From: Psococerastis gibbosa
Taxonomy: Eukaryota > Arthropoda > Insecta > Psocodea > Psocidae
Assembly: GCA_963971405.1 (NCBI GenBank)
Contig: OZ020486.1
Coordinates: 37,099,419 to 37,163,418 of the forward strand
Direction of reading: 5' to 3'
Length of the DNA: 64,000 bases
Both the position numbers and the translations under genes were made by a program. Of the stretch, positions 33,147 to 43,566 are shown one piece after another. Numbering within the stretch: the stretch's first letter is position 1; each line of letters begins with the position of its first letter. The notes below the pieces were generated by a model. That model did not search any database and was not told the DNA's origin. It was given only the letters and a program-made list of their open reading frames with translations.

Positions 33147-33480
33147 AGTGTACGTCCCGTAGGAAATTGGCAGGCATGTAATACTTCTTATTTGTTATTG
33201 AATTAACTAAACAAGTTATTAAAGATTTGGCTCATTTAAGTTGTAGAAGACTACTTAATGCATCATATAATAGCGATTTTTAATTTTTGGCACCTACTAC
33301 AATTTGAAGTTGGAATTCGCTTTCATTTCGACCACGGCCCATCAGCCCGGATTCTACTGGTTCTTCATTCGACTCCGGCCGTGAAAGCCTTTTATACTAC
33401 TACAATTTTTTATGAAAATTATTGAGGGATAAAATTTCACGTAAAATGTATAAAAAACTATAAAACCATATTAATTAATA
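33147..33480. repeat. Partial copy of the TTAA palindromic repeat plus a second repeat
   Basis: TTAAGAGTGTACGTCCCGTAGG starts at about 33141, as in the 26387 element. Then comes GTAGAAGACTACTTAATGCATCATATAA. Words at 33325-33385 (GACCACGGCCCATC, CCCGGATTCTACTG) match sequence after the hammerhead-like motif at 9971. Confidence 0.6.
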
Positions 33481-33501
33481 TTTTTCATATAATTATTATT
33501 A

Positions 33502-33644
33502 TGACGCTTATTCCACCTACGTCAATAGTCAATAGTAAATGTGGTATTGACGTGGTAGCAGACATTTTTAGTATGTCTTTAATGTCTGCTACTACGGAAA
33601 TACCACATTTACTATTGACTATTGATGTAGTTGGAATATGCGCC
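33502..33644. mobile_element. Palindromic MITE, 143 bp, second copy
   Basis: It has the same length and the same centre (TTTTTAGTATGTCTTTAATGTCTGCTAC region) as 523-665, and TA lies at both ends. The arms differ: they are built around CTACGTCAATAGTCAATAGT and its complement. Confidence 0.8.
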
Positions 33645-33799
33645 TATTCAGTTGTTCAATTATATTACATATCATATTACCTATCATATTACATTTATAA
33701 GTTAAATGAGGCAAATCTATAATAAATTGCTTAGTTAACTCATTAAAAAATAAGAAGTAATTAATTTCGATCCGTCAATTTCGTACGTGAGTGACTTTA

Positions 33800-35530
33800 A
33801 ATTTTGATTGGTTTATAATTTCCTAATCCATAGTTCCACAGCCTCAAAGATATGAAATAATTGGTCTTATGAAAAATGCTTAAAAAGTAGTCTACAAGTT
33901 TTCTCATTATACAGACTATTTATCATACCAATTCACTATTTCTCTACAAAATCGGTATTTAACACATTATCGCGTTTTATGGAGGCATCAGAATATCAAT
34001 TGAAAAAATTTAAGTTCATTTGGAACATGTGCATTTGTCCTACAAATTTTCCTTCACCATTTTCCTATTGTTTGCGGCTGTGGTATGCGTAGTTAATAAT
34101 TATGTTAGAACGACGCGGTCTCGAGTTGTTTACAAATTATTTTGTAATTTGTACCTTAATAATCCGTATTAAATAAATAAAATACAAAAATAAATAATAA
34201 ATAATCATTTATTTGCAAACAGACCTAAAAGTCCAGTAAAATGCAAATGTTAAGTTATACAGAGTATTGGGTACAAACAATATAAATTCCTACGTGGTAC
34301 AATTTTGTTTTACTAAGTTACGTAAAAATCATCAGGTTAAAAAAATTTTAGTTCACAAATGGGTGAGATGTGCCAAAATATACACAGTATGGTATATATG
34401 CAAACACGGTAGTGACCTTACACTTAACTTATCAACTGAATGTACAGGTACACATTATATCACATTGTAACAGGTATGACGGTCACGGCCAGTAAAGCAG
34501 ATATGGGCTGGAAAATATTCTTTCACAAACTTTAGATAAAAATTAGCTAATTTCGCTTTTCTTAAAATACGTCATAGACCACGTTTTAATACGATAAATA
34601 AATAAAAAAATTATTCTTAAGAGTAACCTTTCCAAATGTTTGAAAACCTGGTTATTTTTTTAAATTTCTTACGCTTTTAGTTCAGAGCAAAATTATATTT
34701 GTCACTATCGTTTTAATTTTAAATAAAACATACTACTATAGAATTAGGATAGAAAAACGGAAAAACTACCCCCAACATTTTCTGTCTCCTTCGACCATAG
34801 TAACCAAGGCAGTCAGAAAGTCTATCTTATTACCACCGTCAAATTTATATGAACATCCCATTTCACCTTCTTGTTACCTCCCTCAAGCATTTACTGCCGC
34901 CTTCGGCCATACTAACAAAAATCCAGAAATGCGCGCACTCCGCTTCTGCCGCTTCATATCGTACATTGGAATTCACTCGACATCTCTCTTCTAGTCACTA
35001 TATGTATACTATGTACACAAGGCAAATAATAAATTTCTCTTCAATACGGGACGTTTGTTTATTCTGTAGCGATTGCGACACATTCATATATACCGGCTTT
35101 ATGCATGTGAGCCGGTGGGGAGCTCGGTCGCATGCTTCAGCCGTATAAATAAACTGTCGTCATGAATGATACCGAGGATAATTACTTCTCCTTGTAAACA
35201 GTTTCGGCTTCCGACATGAAGCCATGAGACAACATAGAGGAAACTATTCCTGTAAGGAGCTTCATCCTCATGAGTGTTTTCTTAAGCCCTGCAGCAGGGT
35301 ACGCTGCTAGAAATGGTAAATTTATTCTGATTGGTTCAGGTTAGACTTTATAATATACACACCAATGACTGGCAATCAAATTGGAAGGATTAAATCCAGG
35401 GGATCAAGGGTTCGATCTGAAGGCTTCCAGTATATTGGGTCACCACTCTACTACTAACCGGTGCATATACGACGGGGACGAGGATACGGCGGCATATAGC
35501 CTACTATCTTTGACTGTTGGCGGTGGGAAA
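33800..35530. other. Intron sequence, no gene
   Basis: At 34780-34935 a block with CTGTCTCCTTCGACCATAGTAAC is repeated about 115 bp later as CTGCCGCCTTCGGCCATACTAAC, an old tandem duplication. The frames here (34267-34470, 34849-35148, 35381-35569) carry no motif that I know. Confidence 0.45.
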
Positions 35531-35691
35531 ACGAGAGAAGGACACGTGAAGCCAAGGTCGGAACCCTAAATGTGTGCGGAAAAAGATTCAGCCAGAGGAG
35601 GCTTGGTGTGCTGTTAAGGTGTTGGCATCTTGAGCCGCAAGAAGAAAGAGGAAAGGCCTTAACCAGAACTTAGACCAGAACTTAGACACGA

Positions 35692-35945
35692 CTATTCTGA
35701 TGTAGTACTGAAAAGCGGTCCCAGGATAGTTCGGGGGAGGAAAAAAAGGTTACTACTCCAGCTGGGCATTAAGCCAACACAGCTCTGCTCATTATCGTGA
35801 CAATGTTGGTTGTACTTGAGCTGAACACCATCCTTCGTCGTTCTCCTGGATTGGTGCCTTCGACCCTCAATGATGTTTTTGAGGATTCCTTCATGTCTCA
35901 CATTATGTCCCATCCATTTGGCTCTTCTTATTGAAATGAACTCGA
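35692..35945 (-). pseudogene. LINE C-terminal fragment, minus strand
   Basis: The minus frame reads RRAKWMGHNVRHEGILKNIIEG, the post-RT motif (K-W-x-GH-x-RH then IIEG) at the C-terminus of many LINE ORF2 proteins. Only the fragment remains. It abuts, tail to tail in coding sense, a plus-strand fragment with the same kind of motif at 35938. Confidence 0.7.
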
Positions 35946-36310
35946 AGCGTTTGAGATGTGGTACTGTCGTCGAGTGCTACGAATACCTTGGCAAGCCCAT
36001 GCTACGAATGAGGACGTTCTAACCAGAGTTAGCGAAATAAAAACTCTCGTTGGATCGGTAAGTAAAAGAAGAGCTCACTCGATTGGAAATTTACATCGTC
36101 ATGAGAACTTTGTAAGCTGCATCATAGAAGGAACAATAGAAGGCGCCTACCGACCTGGGCGCCCGAGGAAAGAGTATCTGCAGCAAGTTATGGAGGATGT
36201 AGGAGCCAATACATACATGGAGTAGAATAGGACGTGCCAGGATCGAGGGGAGTGGAGGCATTGATGCCACATCTTGCTGCCAACCAGCCATCTGGCTGTA
36301 ACTTGAAGAA
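35938..36310 (+). pseudogene. LINE C-terminal fragment, plus strand
   Basis: ELEAFEMWYCRRVLRIPWQA, ATNEDVLTRV, SIGNLHRHENF, IIEGTIEGAYRPGRPRKEYL is the conserved LINE post-RT region (GH-x-RH, IEG, GRPR). The frame stops at 36223-36225, then coding-like sequence continues in another frame (GRARIEG) to a GAAGAAGAAG tail near 36310. It is decayed and 5'-truncated. Confidence 0.8.
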
Positions 36311-36329
36311 GAAGATTGCAATGGCGGCA

Positions 36330-37570
36330 ATAATAGATATTTTTTCTTTTATTCTATAGAAGAAGTTTTGGTTATATATGGACTCTCCATGATTTTTTTC
36401 AAGAATTTCCTATAGCACCACATCTCAAACGCTGCTAGCTTTTTTTGTTCTGTCCATAAATACACCATGTTTCACTTCCTACTTAGTGATTTTTATCAGA
36501 GTTTGTACCACACACTTTATTTATTATGTAGATCCTGATTAGGGGATTGTTGCAGATATTGTAGACAGTTTTGCGTTAGATCTACAGGATTACATACTCG
36601 GATTATGGAGGTCGAACACAATCAATTATTACAGACCTACCTATTCATTCAATGTGAATTATTGCTATTTATAAGCTTGTTGGTTTCTAATTTAACATTA
36701 ATGGAGTTGAAGCTTAACAGAAGGATAATTATCAGAAATGTTTATTTAACCGAGTACCTAATTAATACAATACAACATAGGTGCAGTTCCAGCATAAAAT
36801 GAAAGCAAAGTACCCTGTATGGTTCGGTAAATACAGCTCAAAACAGTTTATTTGGTCAGCGATGACATTGCATTGCACAATACTGTAGTTCTGCAATAGA
36901 AATCAGGCTTTAAGCAGATATTTTTGAAATCAAATTCCTCTCGTTGCACCTGGCATTTATAAGACTTTTGACCCACTTCTCTCATTGTGGATATAATGAC
37001 AGTATCTAAGGAAACTAAGAGGAAAATTAAAAACAGAAACTAGCGTAGTAAATTGTCAACTAGGCAAAATTTTTGCACAAACAAACATAGTTCACGGCAA
37101 AATGTAGCCTAAATGATCGGCACTGCAGAAAGAATTTTATTTCCAATCTTTCTTAGCAGGAAAACCTGTATAAATTGCTGATTTTTCAAATTCTTTGCTT
37201 ATTTGGATTTTCACCTGAAAAAATTATGAAGAAACAGAAAATCGAATGCGGAAACGCAAAACGAATTGAATTTCAGCGAATTGGAAATTTTCATCAGGAA
37301 AAGCTCAGATTGCGGACGGCGACAAACAAAGTAATGAAAGGTTAGGGTGTACAACATTCGTTAAGCTTGGCTGTATGGAATTATTGGATTTTCACTAGCT
37401 CTTTCAGCTAAATTACTCTATTGGATGATGGCCCAATGCCCACTTTTGTTCCTATATTTGTATAAACACAATATCCCTCTAACATTAATGCAGAACCGGA
37501 CTCTTATTTGTAGTTGGTTGAGTCATACTTCCACCTGTTACATTGCGCCAATAGTAAGTTTGTCTCAGCT
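36330..37570. other. Intron sequence, no gene
   Basis: This is AT-rich sequence with no repeat pair or exon that I can identify. Frames are short and without motifs. Confidence 0.45.
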
Positions 37571-37626
37571 TATCCATTATCGCTTGTAGCCGGTGTAGGT
37601 TGACATCGAGGACGTATACCAGTTTG

Positions 37627-37916
37627 TCTTCTTCTTCTTCTTCCCCCTAAGTGCCACATGCGCAGCATAGGGGGGGGGGGTCGCCTCGAACCCATTTCCT
37701 GAACTCGCGCCGGTCGGACGTTGACACCCTGACCTCGGCCATTGTTTTCCCTCTTGCTCCGGCGAGTTGTTCAATCCTTTCCTCAAGAGTTGTCTTCGGT
37801 CTGCCGATGGGTCTTCTTCCTTGCTTGCGGCCTTGCTTCCGCCAACCTCTGGGTGGTCCTGTTCTCGTCCATCCTTTGGACGTGGCCGAACTATTGTAAC
37901 TGCTTCTTCTCCATTC
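37627..37916 (-). pseudogene. LINE 3' end inserted in another repeat
   Basis: On the minus strand, FGHVQRMDENR is followed after a frameshift by RRPIGRPKTTLEERIEQLAG and DRREFRKWVRGDPPP, the GRPK-type tail of LINE ORF2. It ends with a GAAGAAGAAG tail. A 12-bp duplication TATACCAGTTTG flanks it (37615-37626 and 37917-37928). The unoccupied counterpart of the host repeat is visible at about 45383-45430. Confidence 0.85.
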
Positions 37917-38253
37917 TATACCAGTTTGCCAATGGTTCAAAATTCTTACGGAAACAATGTATATAATGTCTGAAATCCATGGGATCGTTGGCATTGGACA
38001 AGGGACCAATGGGCCACTAAAAGTAGTCCTAGGTTTATAAAAACGTCCTTCAGGGCATTATTAATTATTTAAAAAAAAATTAATACAGAACTGTAACTTC
38101 CACGAACTTATAAAGCCGATTAAGAACAATATTCATGAGAAAATCGGACAGAGAACTAGACGTTTTTTATAAAATTCAAATTTCTAATAAAATCATAGAT
38201 TAGAAGAAAGAATAATAAAATAATAATAATATAATATAATTCGTGTATTTCTA

Positions 38254-38639
38254 AGGCGCCCATTCCACCGACCGGCTAGAGCTATTTAAAAAAACGGTGA
38301 CGTGGTAGCAGACATTCAAGACTTAGGTGGTGTTTCCACCGACCTCGCATTGCAGAATGCAACTGACATTGACGGAAATTAGAATTTTTCTTTTTATAGA
38401 AATCTATTAAAATGTTTGTACTTAACATATCCCATGATGCCATTTTTTAATTTTTGTTTGTTGGTTTGTGATTTTACTGTATGATCATTGATCAATTTTA
38501 ACTATGGAATAGAGGAAAATAAACATTTCCGTCAATTCTGCAATGCGAGGTCGGTGGAAACGCCGCCTAAGTCTTGAATGTCCGCTACCACGTCACTGTT
38601 TTTGTAAATAGCCCTAGCCGGTCGGTGGAATGTGCGCCT
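38254..38639. mobile_element. Composite MITE (nested), TA-flanked
   Basis: The ends AGGCGCCCATTCCACCGACC and GGTCGGTGGAATGTGCGCC lie between TA dinucleotides. The inner MITE lies between ATTCAAGACT and AGTCTTGAAT, as in the 23460 and 27573 copies. Confidence 0.85.
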
Positions 38640-39113
38640 TAGCAATATTAACATAACAATTAACATAATATTGTTGAAGAAGAAATAACCTTCTATATAT
38701 TTTAATAAATATAGGCACAAGTATATTTATTAAAAATAAAATCTAATTATAAATCCATTGTAAAGCCATACATGATGATGTCATACAGTAGAAAAAATAT
38801 TCCTCCACATTTTTATACATAATATGTTTGTAGTACACTATAACTAAACGGTCACAGATTTGGAGATACTTTGACTTGATATCGTCACTAAGCTATCTGT
38901 TATTATTTACAAATTAAGTTCAGCAATTGTGGCCGATCAGTGATAGTGACGGTCACATAATGAATAGGTATCAAAATGTGGAGGAAAATTTCTTCTAATT
39001 TATGATATTTCATTTATTATCAATATTTCATGTAAAATTTGATTTTGTGAACCCGTAAAGGTTTTCCTTCTGTTGTCTCTTATGTCACCACTCTCTCTAA
39101 AAAAGGCATAGTT

Positions 39114-40775
39114 CATTGAAATGTTACAATTTAGGGGCCGAGTATTGCATTTCTTAGAGGCAGCAATTTTATTTTATAGATACGTGAGGAAGGTCAATAG
39201 AAGCTTAACCTCAAGTTTGAGGGGTCGCCACCCTTGTCCCGCGGCGGCCATATTGAAAAAAGGGGTGAAAACATTTTTTCGCGATATATCGCTAAACTAT
39301 GCGTCTTACAAAAATTTGGAAAAACGTAATTTGTAGAAAATTGTTTTGCCTACAAATATGTTTATAAAACTTTTCGCCTAAATTAAAAATTAAAGGAGTT
39401 ATAAGCAAAAAAGTAAGAAAGGTTTTATAACAATTTTCTTTTTTGCTCAGTAACCTTTTTTTTATACATTTTACAAAAAAATTACCTCACTAATCTAGTA
39501 GATGATCTTTTGAGGAAAATTTTAGCCCTATATCTTTTTTTATTTCATTCATTTAAAACGCTGTTACAGCGCTCCAAAGTTGACCAGGCTCGTCAAAGCT
39601 CATGAGAATCCGGTCGAAACGAAATGTTTAACTTATTTTATTTTTTATTTTTTATTGTAAATTTATTCTTACAAAATTTCTGTTAAATTCGTACAACTTT
39701 ACTCATTCATTCCTAACTTTTTCCCCCGCTACCTATGAGGTAGGGTCTGTAGGCGCGTTTGGCGTTTTCGATTTTCCCAGCTGAGTTTAGCCAACAAGTA
39801 TTTACGGAGAAACCGAGAAACATCCTGAATTAGCTGGTGGTACCGCGCTATTCCTGAGGGAGAAAGTCGATCCATCTTTGCTCACTCTTGTTGGCGAACG
39901 TTTTTTCATAGCTTTAAGATGCTGCTTGTTTTCACAGTCTCCGACTATATCCCCAGATCCAGTCGCGGCTAGGAAGATATCAAAATCCTGAAGATTGGGG
40001 CTTTTGAATTTGAGGAATAAATTCCAACTATCACTCCAATTTTAACTCCTGCCATTCCTCAAACTTTCACATTTGACGTTGATTTACATTCTGAGCCACA
40101 GTCTGGACCATCGAAGAAAAGTCGATTAGAGTAGCTAGCCAATAAGTGATTAATAATATTATGATGTCGAGGAATACGTTATAAGGAAGATGTCCGTGCA
40201 GTAAGTCTACTGGGGATACAACGTAAAAAAAAAAAACGCGCAGTCTACCTCAGAGGATTTTTTTTTTTTTTGCGTTTTGACCGGATTCTCATAAGCTTTG
40301 ACGAGCCGGGTCAACTTTGGAGCGCTGTAACAGCGTTTTAAATGAATGAAATAAAAAAAGTCATGGGGATAACATTTTCCTCAAAAGATCATCTACAAGA
40401 TTGGTCTGAGGTAATGCTTTTGTAAAATGTATATAAAAAAAGTTTTAGAGCAAAAAAGAAAATTGTTATAAAACTTTTCTTACTTTTTTGCTTATAACTT
40501 CTTTAATTTTTAATTTAGGGCGATAAAGTTATGTAACCATATTTATAGGCAAAACAATTTGCTACAAATTATGTTTTTACAAATTTTTTGTAAGACGCAT
40601 AGTTTCCGATATATCGCGAAAAAAATGTTTTCACCCCTTTTTTCAATATGGCGGCCGGGGGACAAGGGTGGCAACCCCTCAAACTTGAGGTTAAGCTTCT
40701 ATTGACCCCCCTCACATATCTATAAAATAAAATTGCTGCCTCTAAGAAATGCAAAGCTCATGTAACATTTCAATG
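39114..40775. mobile_element. 1.66-kb DNA transposon with about 500-bp inverted repeats
   Basis: The left arm (39114 to about 39620) is the reverse complement of the right arm (about 40275-40775), with scattered differences. The outermost words are CATTGAAATGTTAC and GTAACATTTCAATG. The arms include a GGCGGCCATATTGAAAAAAGG block and the inner boundary GAGAATCCGGTC/GACCGGATTCTC. The 650-bp middle holds scraps of coding-like sequence (next entry). No target duplication is evident. The superfamily is not recognised. Confidence 0.85.
39789..40132 (+). pseudogene. Decayed coding remnant inside the inverted-repeat transposon
   Basis: One frame reads IYGETEKHPELAGGTALFLR, then about 45 more residues to RKISKS and a stop. 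Another short frame reads TPAIPQTFTFDVDLH and ends SGPSKKSRLE before TAG at about 40130. These look like the broken C-terminal end of a protein, plausibly the transposase. I cannot assign a family, and a chance origin is possible. Confidence 0.35.
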
Positions 40776-40801
40776 GACTAGCAGACCTACAGGATCAGAC
40801 A

Positions 40802-41090
40802 AACCGGCCACCATACCAAGTTGAATCCAGCGGACCAGAGCAGGTTCAAAGCTGCAGATAACTTGGTCGTGTGCACAGTGCCGGTAGGGAAACATGGTAG
40901 GACTTGTCCCGGTCACCTCCGAACTAATCGTGTGACTTCATTGTGTTTCCGTAGTGGTTCGGAATCCACTATAATCAAGAGGTCCACTGTCCTATGGGCT
41001 GGTGTAGGGCAGCCAATTCGGGGTCGCTCTATGGGCCCAAATATGAGGCCTAAGTCGTTGTTAACCCGATGAACACTACTACTACTACTA
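40802..41090 (+). mobile_element. 5S-like SINE, tail type 1
   Basis: The element starts ACCGGCCACCATACCAAG and runs through the family body. It ends in the tail CTCTATGGGCCCAAATATGA to ACTACTACTACTA, shared with the LINE at 26984-27255. An imperfect 14-bp duplication flanks it (40788-40801 and 41091-41104, 12 of 14 alike). It stands just outside the 39114-40775 transposon. Confidence 0.85.
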
Positions 41091-41439
41091 TACATGATGA
41101 GACACATATATAATCTATCTCCTAAATTACCTAAACATAACTAAACTAACCTTAACATGAATGCACAACCTTTAAGCATCTGCTAACCATTGGCTCTCAC
41201 TATACTGTGATGAAGAGCTCTGACCTTAGGATGCTAACCTAAACAAACCACAACTAACTAAAATTAAGTTCGGCTGTAGAACAACAAACTATCCTCAACT
41301 TGTCATAAATCCCGATTTAACTGTTACATTTTTTACCTAAATCACGAACGGAAACAAGCTAAAGATGAATAATGGCGCAACATAAAAATTTAATGGATCT
41401 CCGGCATGGATTTAGTGTAAACAATGAAGCCAAAGAGCT

Positions 41440-42330
41440 GGCTAGTGTCTAGGAAGATGATAGTAAACAACCCAGTGGCGTATAAAGGGGGGCAGGGGGG
41501 AGGGCCCAAAATGGGAAAATTTAAGACGAAATTATAATAAATAAAAAATAAATAAATAAAATATATAAAATATAATAAAAATAAAAATAAAATAAAATAA
41601 ATAATAAAAATAAATAAAAAAAATAGTGACTTTTTGTTCTATTACTAAGCCAAGCTAGCGGAGTTTGGGCTTTAAAGCCCTCTCTTACATTCAACAAGGA
41701 AGGCCTGGGTCCACCTGCTTGACATGTCTTCTGAATTATGGTCCGAAAATGCTGGAAGTATCTAGGAAGATGATAGTAGTAAACAACCCAGTGGCGTATA
41801 AAGGGGGGCAGGGGGGAGGGCCCAAAATGGGAAAATTTAAGACGAAATTATAATAAATTCAGTAAATAGTGACTTTTTGTTCTATTACTAAGCCAAGCTA
41901 GCGGAGTTTGGGCTTTAAAGCCCTCTCTTACATTAAACAAGGAAGGCCTGGGTCCACCTGCTTGACATGTCTTCTGAAGTATGGTCCGAAAATGCTGGAA
42001 GTATCTAGGAAGATGATAGTAGTAAACAACCCAGTGGCGTATAAAGGGGGGCAGGGGGGAGGGCCCAAAATGGGAAAATTTAAGACGAAATTATAATAAA
42101 TTCAGTAAATAGTGACTTTTTGTTCTATTACTAAGCCAAGCTAGCGGAGTTTGGGCTTTAAAGCCCTCTCTTACATTAAACAAGGAAGGCCTGGGTCCAC
42201 CTGCTTGACATGTCTTCTGAAGTATGGTCCGAAAATGCTGGAAGTATCTAGGAAGATGATAGTAGTAAACAACACAGTGGCGTATAAATGGGGAAGGGGC
42301 AGGAGAAAAATGTAGGACGATATTATAATA
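41440..42330. repeat. Tandem array, 243-bp unit, about 3.5 copies
   Basis: The word TCTAGGAAGATGATAGTA recurs at about 41449, 41760, 42003 and 42246. The last two intervals are 243 bp; the first is longer because of an AATAAA-type expansion (41530-41620). Each unit joins the minus-strand 3' half of the tRNA-derived SINE to CAGTGGCGTATAAAGG, a MITE-like end with G-runs. Copies are nearly identical, so the array is recent. Confidence 0.9.
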
Positions 42331-42339
42331 AATAGGCTC

Positions 42340-42548
42340 TACAGTTAATAATGATTTTTTTGATTTTTGAATTCGAAGCCTACCCAACGGAGTTAGGGCA
42401 ATAAAGCTCTCTTACACTGAACTAGGAAAACCCGGGACCACCTGGTTTACATGCCTTCTGAAGAATGGTCAGAAAATGCTAGAAGTGTGGGACTCGAACC
42501 AATAACCTTTCGGGTAAAAGTCCGTGCCACTACTTTACATGTCCTGAC
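42340..42548 (-). mobile_element. tRNA-derived SINE, near full length
   Basis: It carries CGGAGTTAGGGC, CTCTCTTACACTGAACTAGG, CATGCCTTCTGAAGAATGGTC, GGGACTCGAACC (B box) and GTCCTGACC in the order of the family on the minus strand. It follows directly on the tandem array and was probably its founder. Confidence 0.8.
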
Positions 42549-42919
42549 CTTTTTTTTTTTAACTAATGTGAGTTGTTGTAAATGCATAACTTGCCAGGTC
42601 CAATAGATGTTCGGTAGGCGGTTTGGTTGGTAGGATTCGGGGTTGTGCTGGATACACTAGTGGACAACGTCCTTACAATTAAATCTCGTTGTAAATGTTA
42701 ATGGGAATGGTGTAATACTATGGAACTAACCCTTTCTTATAAAAAAAATTAAATCTGAAAAACAATCTGCTATCCTAAACCGTGGAATAACTAACTAACA
42801 ACAACGCTCTTTAAACTTTACGAGTAGGTACAGCTTCAATTATACTGTTGTTCGAACGACTATAACGTTACCGATGGCTCCGTACTTCAAGCTCACCGTC
42901 CTCACACCTGCCAAGCGTT

Positions 42920-43110
42920 ATATCTTAATTGGGGACGAATTCTGGGATTTTTGAAAGAACTACAGAACCGAAAGTAAAAATATCCGATTATATGATGCGC
43001 GAAGTAGTGTTCTACAACTTAGATGAGCCAAAATTTTAATAACTTGCTGAGTAAATTAAATAAAAAATGAAATTTATTTAATTTTGGGGTGCCAATTTTC
43101 TACGTAGCAT
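42920..43110. repeat. Half copy of the TTAA palindromic repeat
   Basis: AAAGAACTACAGAACCG, TATATGATGCGCGAAGTAGTG, TTCTACAACTTAGATGAGCC and GTGCCAATTTTCTACG match one arm of 26387-26765. Confidence 0.6.
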
Positions 43111-43416
43111 ATCCTTTAAAAAATTCTTACGGACACTTTAAGTTTCCAAAATTCCAGGGTCATCCAGAATTAAGCAGCCGTTAAAAGCAACTAATAAAAA
43201 ATTTAGAGGTCGAGTTGTTTTAGTGGCGTATAAATTTAATATTTTTGAGGGGGCCAAGACAATATCACCCCTAGCTATCAACTTCTTGCCATAGCCACAG
43301 GTCCGAGACGACGTCAGGGTTGTGCTGGCCATAAGATTACGATAAATCCATTAAAAATGGATGTTGACCAAAATGCGGACAGTAGGTTTCCTGACACTTT
43401 AACCATTCTGTTGCAG

Positions 43417-43566
43417 CTCTCCGCCAATGGGATTCTTCTGCTCGGTGCGAACATCCTGGGGCTGACGTCATACCTGCTGTCGGACAGACAGCAGAGGAGA
43501 GCGTTCCTCGAGACGCAACAGTCCCTCGAAATGAAAATTGTGATGGAGGAACAAAGTGCTGAACAG
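43417..43566 (+). CDS. Adenylyl cyclase, coding exon 2: helix 6 and signalling helix
   Basis: The acceptor TCTGTTGCAG is at 43416 and the donor GAACAG|GTAACT at 43566; 50 codons, phase 0 at both ends. Residues 193-213 are membrane helix 6 (ANGILLLGANILGL). DRQQRRAFLETQQSLE and EEQSAEQ then form the conserved helix that links the membrane bundle to C1. It joins exon 1 directly in phase. Confidence 0.93.

Noticed and set aside
35381..35680. Possible LINE endonuclease start (REAKVGTLNVCG)
   Set aside because: It is only a short resemblance to the beginning of LINE endonucleases; no further motif follows before the opposed C-terminal fragments, so it was not called.
41440..42330. CRISPR-like array
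   Set aside because: The repeats are 243-bp tandem units without spacers, in an animal intron.
43357..43416. In-frame sequence upstream of cyclase exon 2 (from ATG at 43357)
   Set aside because: It precedes a good acceptor (TTGCAG) and has no helix-5/6 loop similarity; joining exon 1 at 43417 gives a continuous family sequence.
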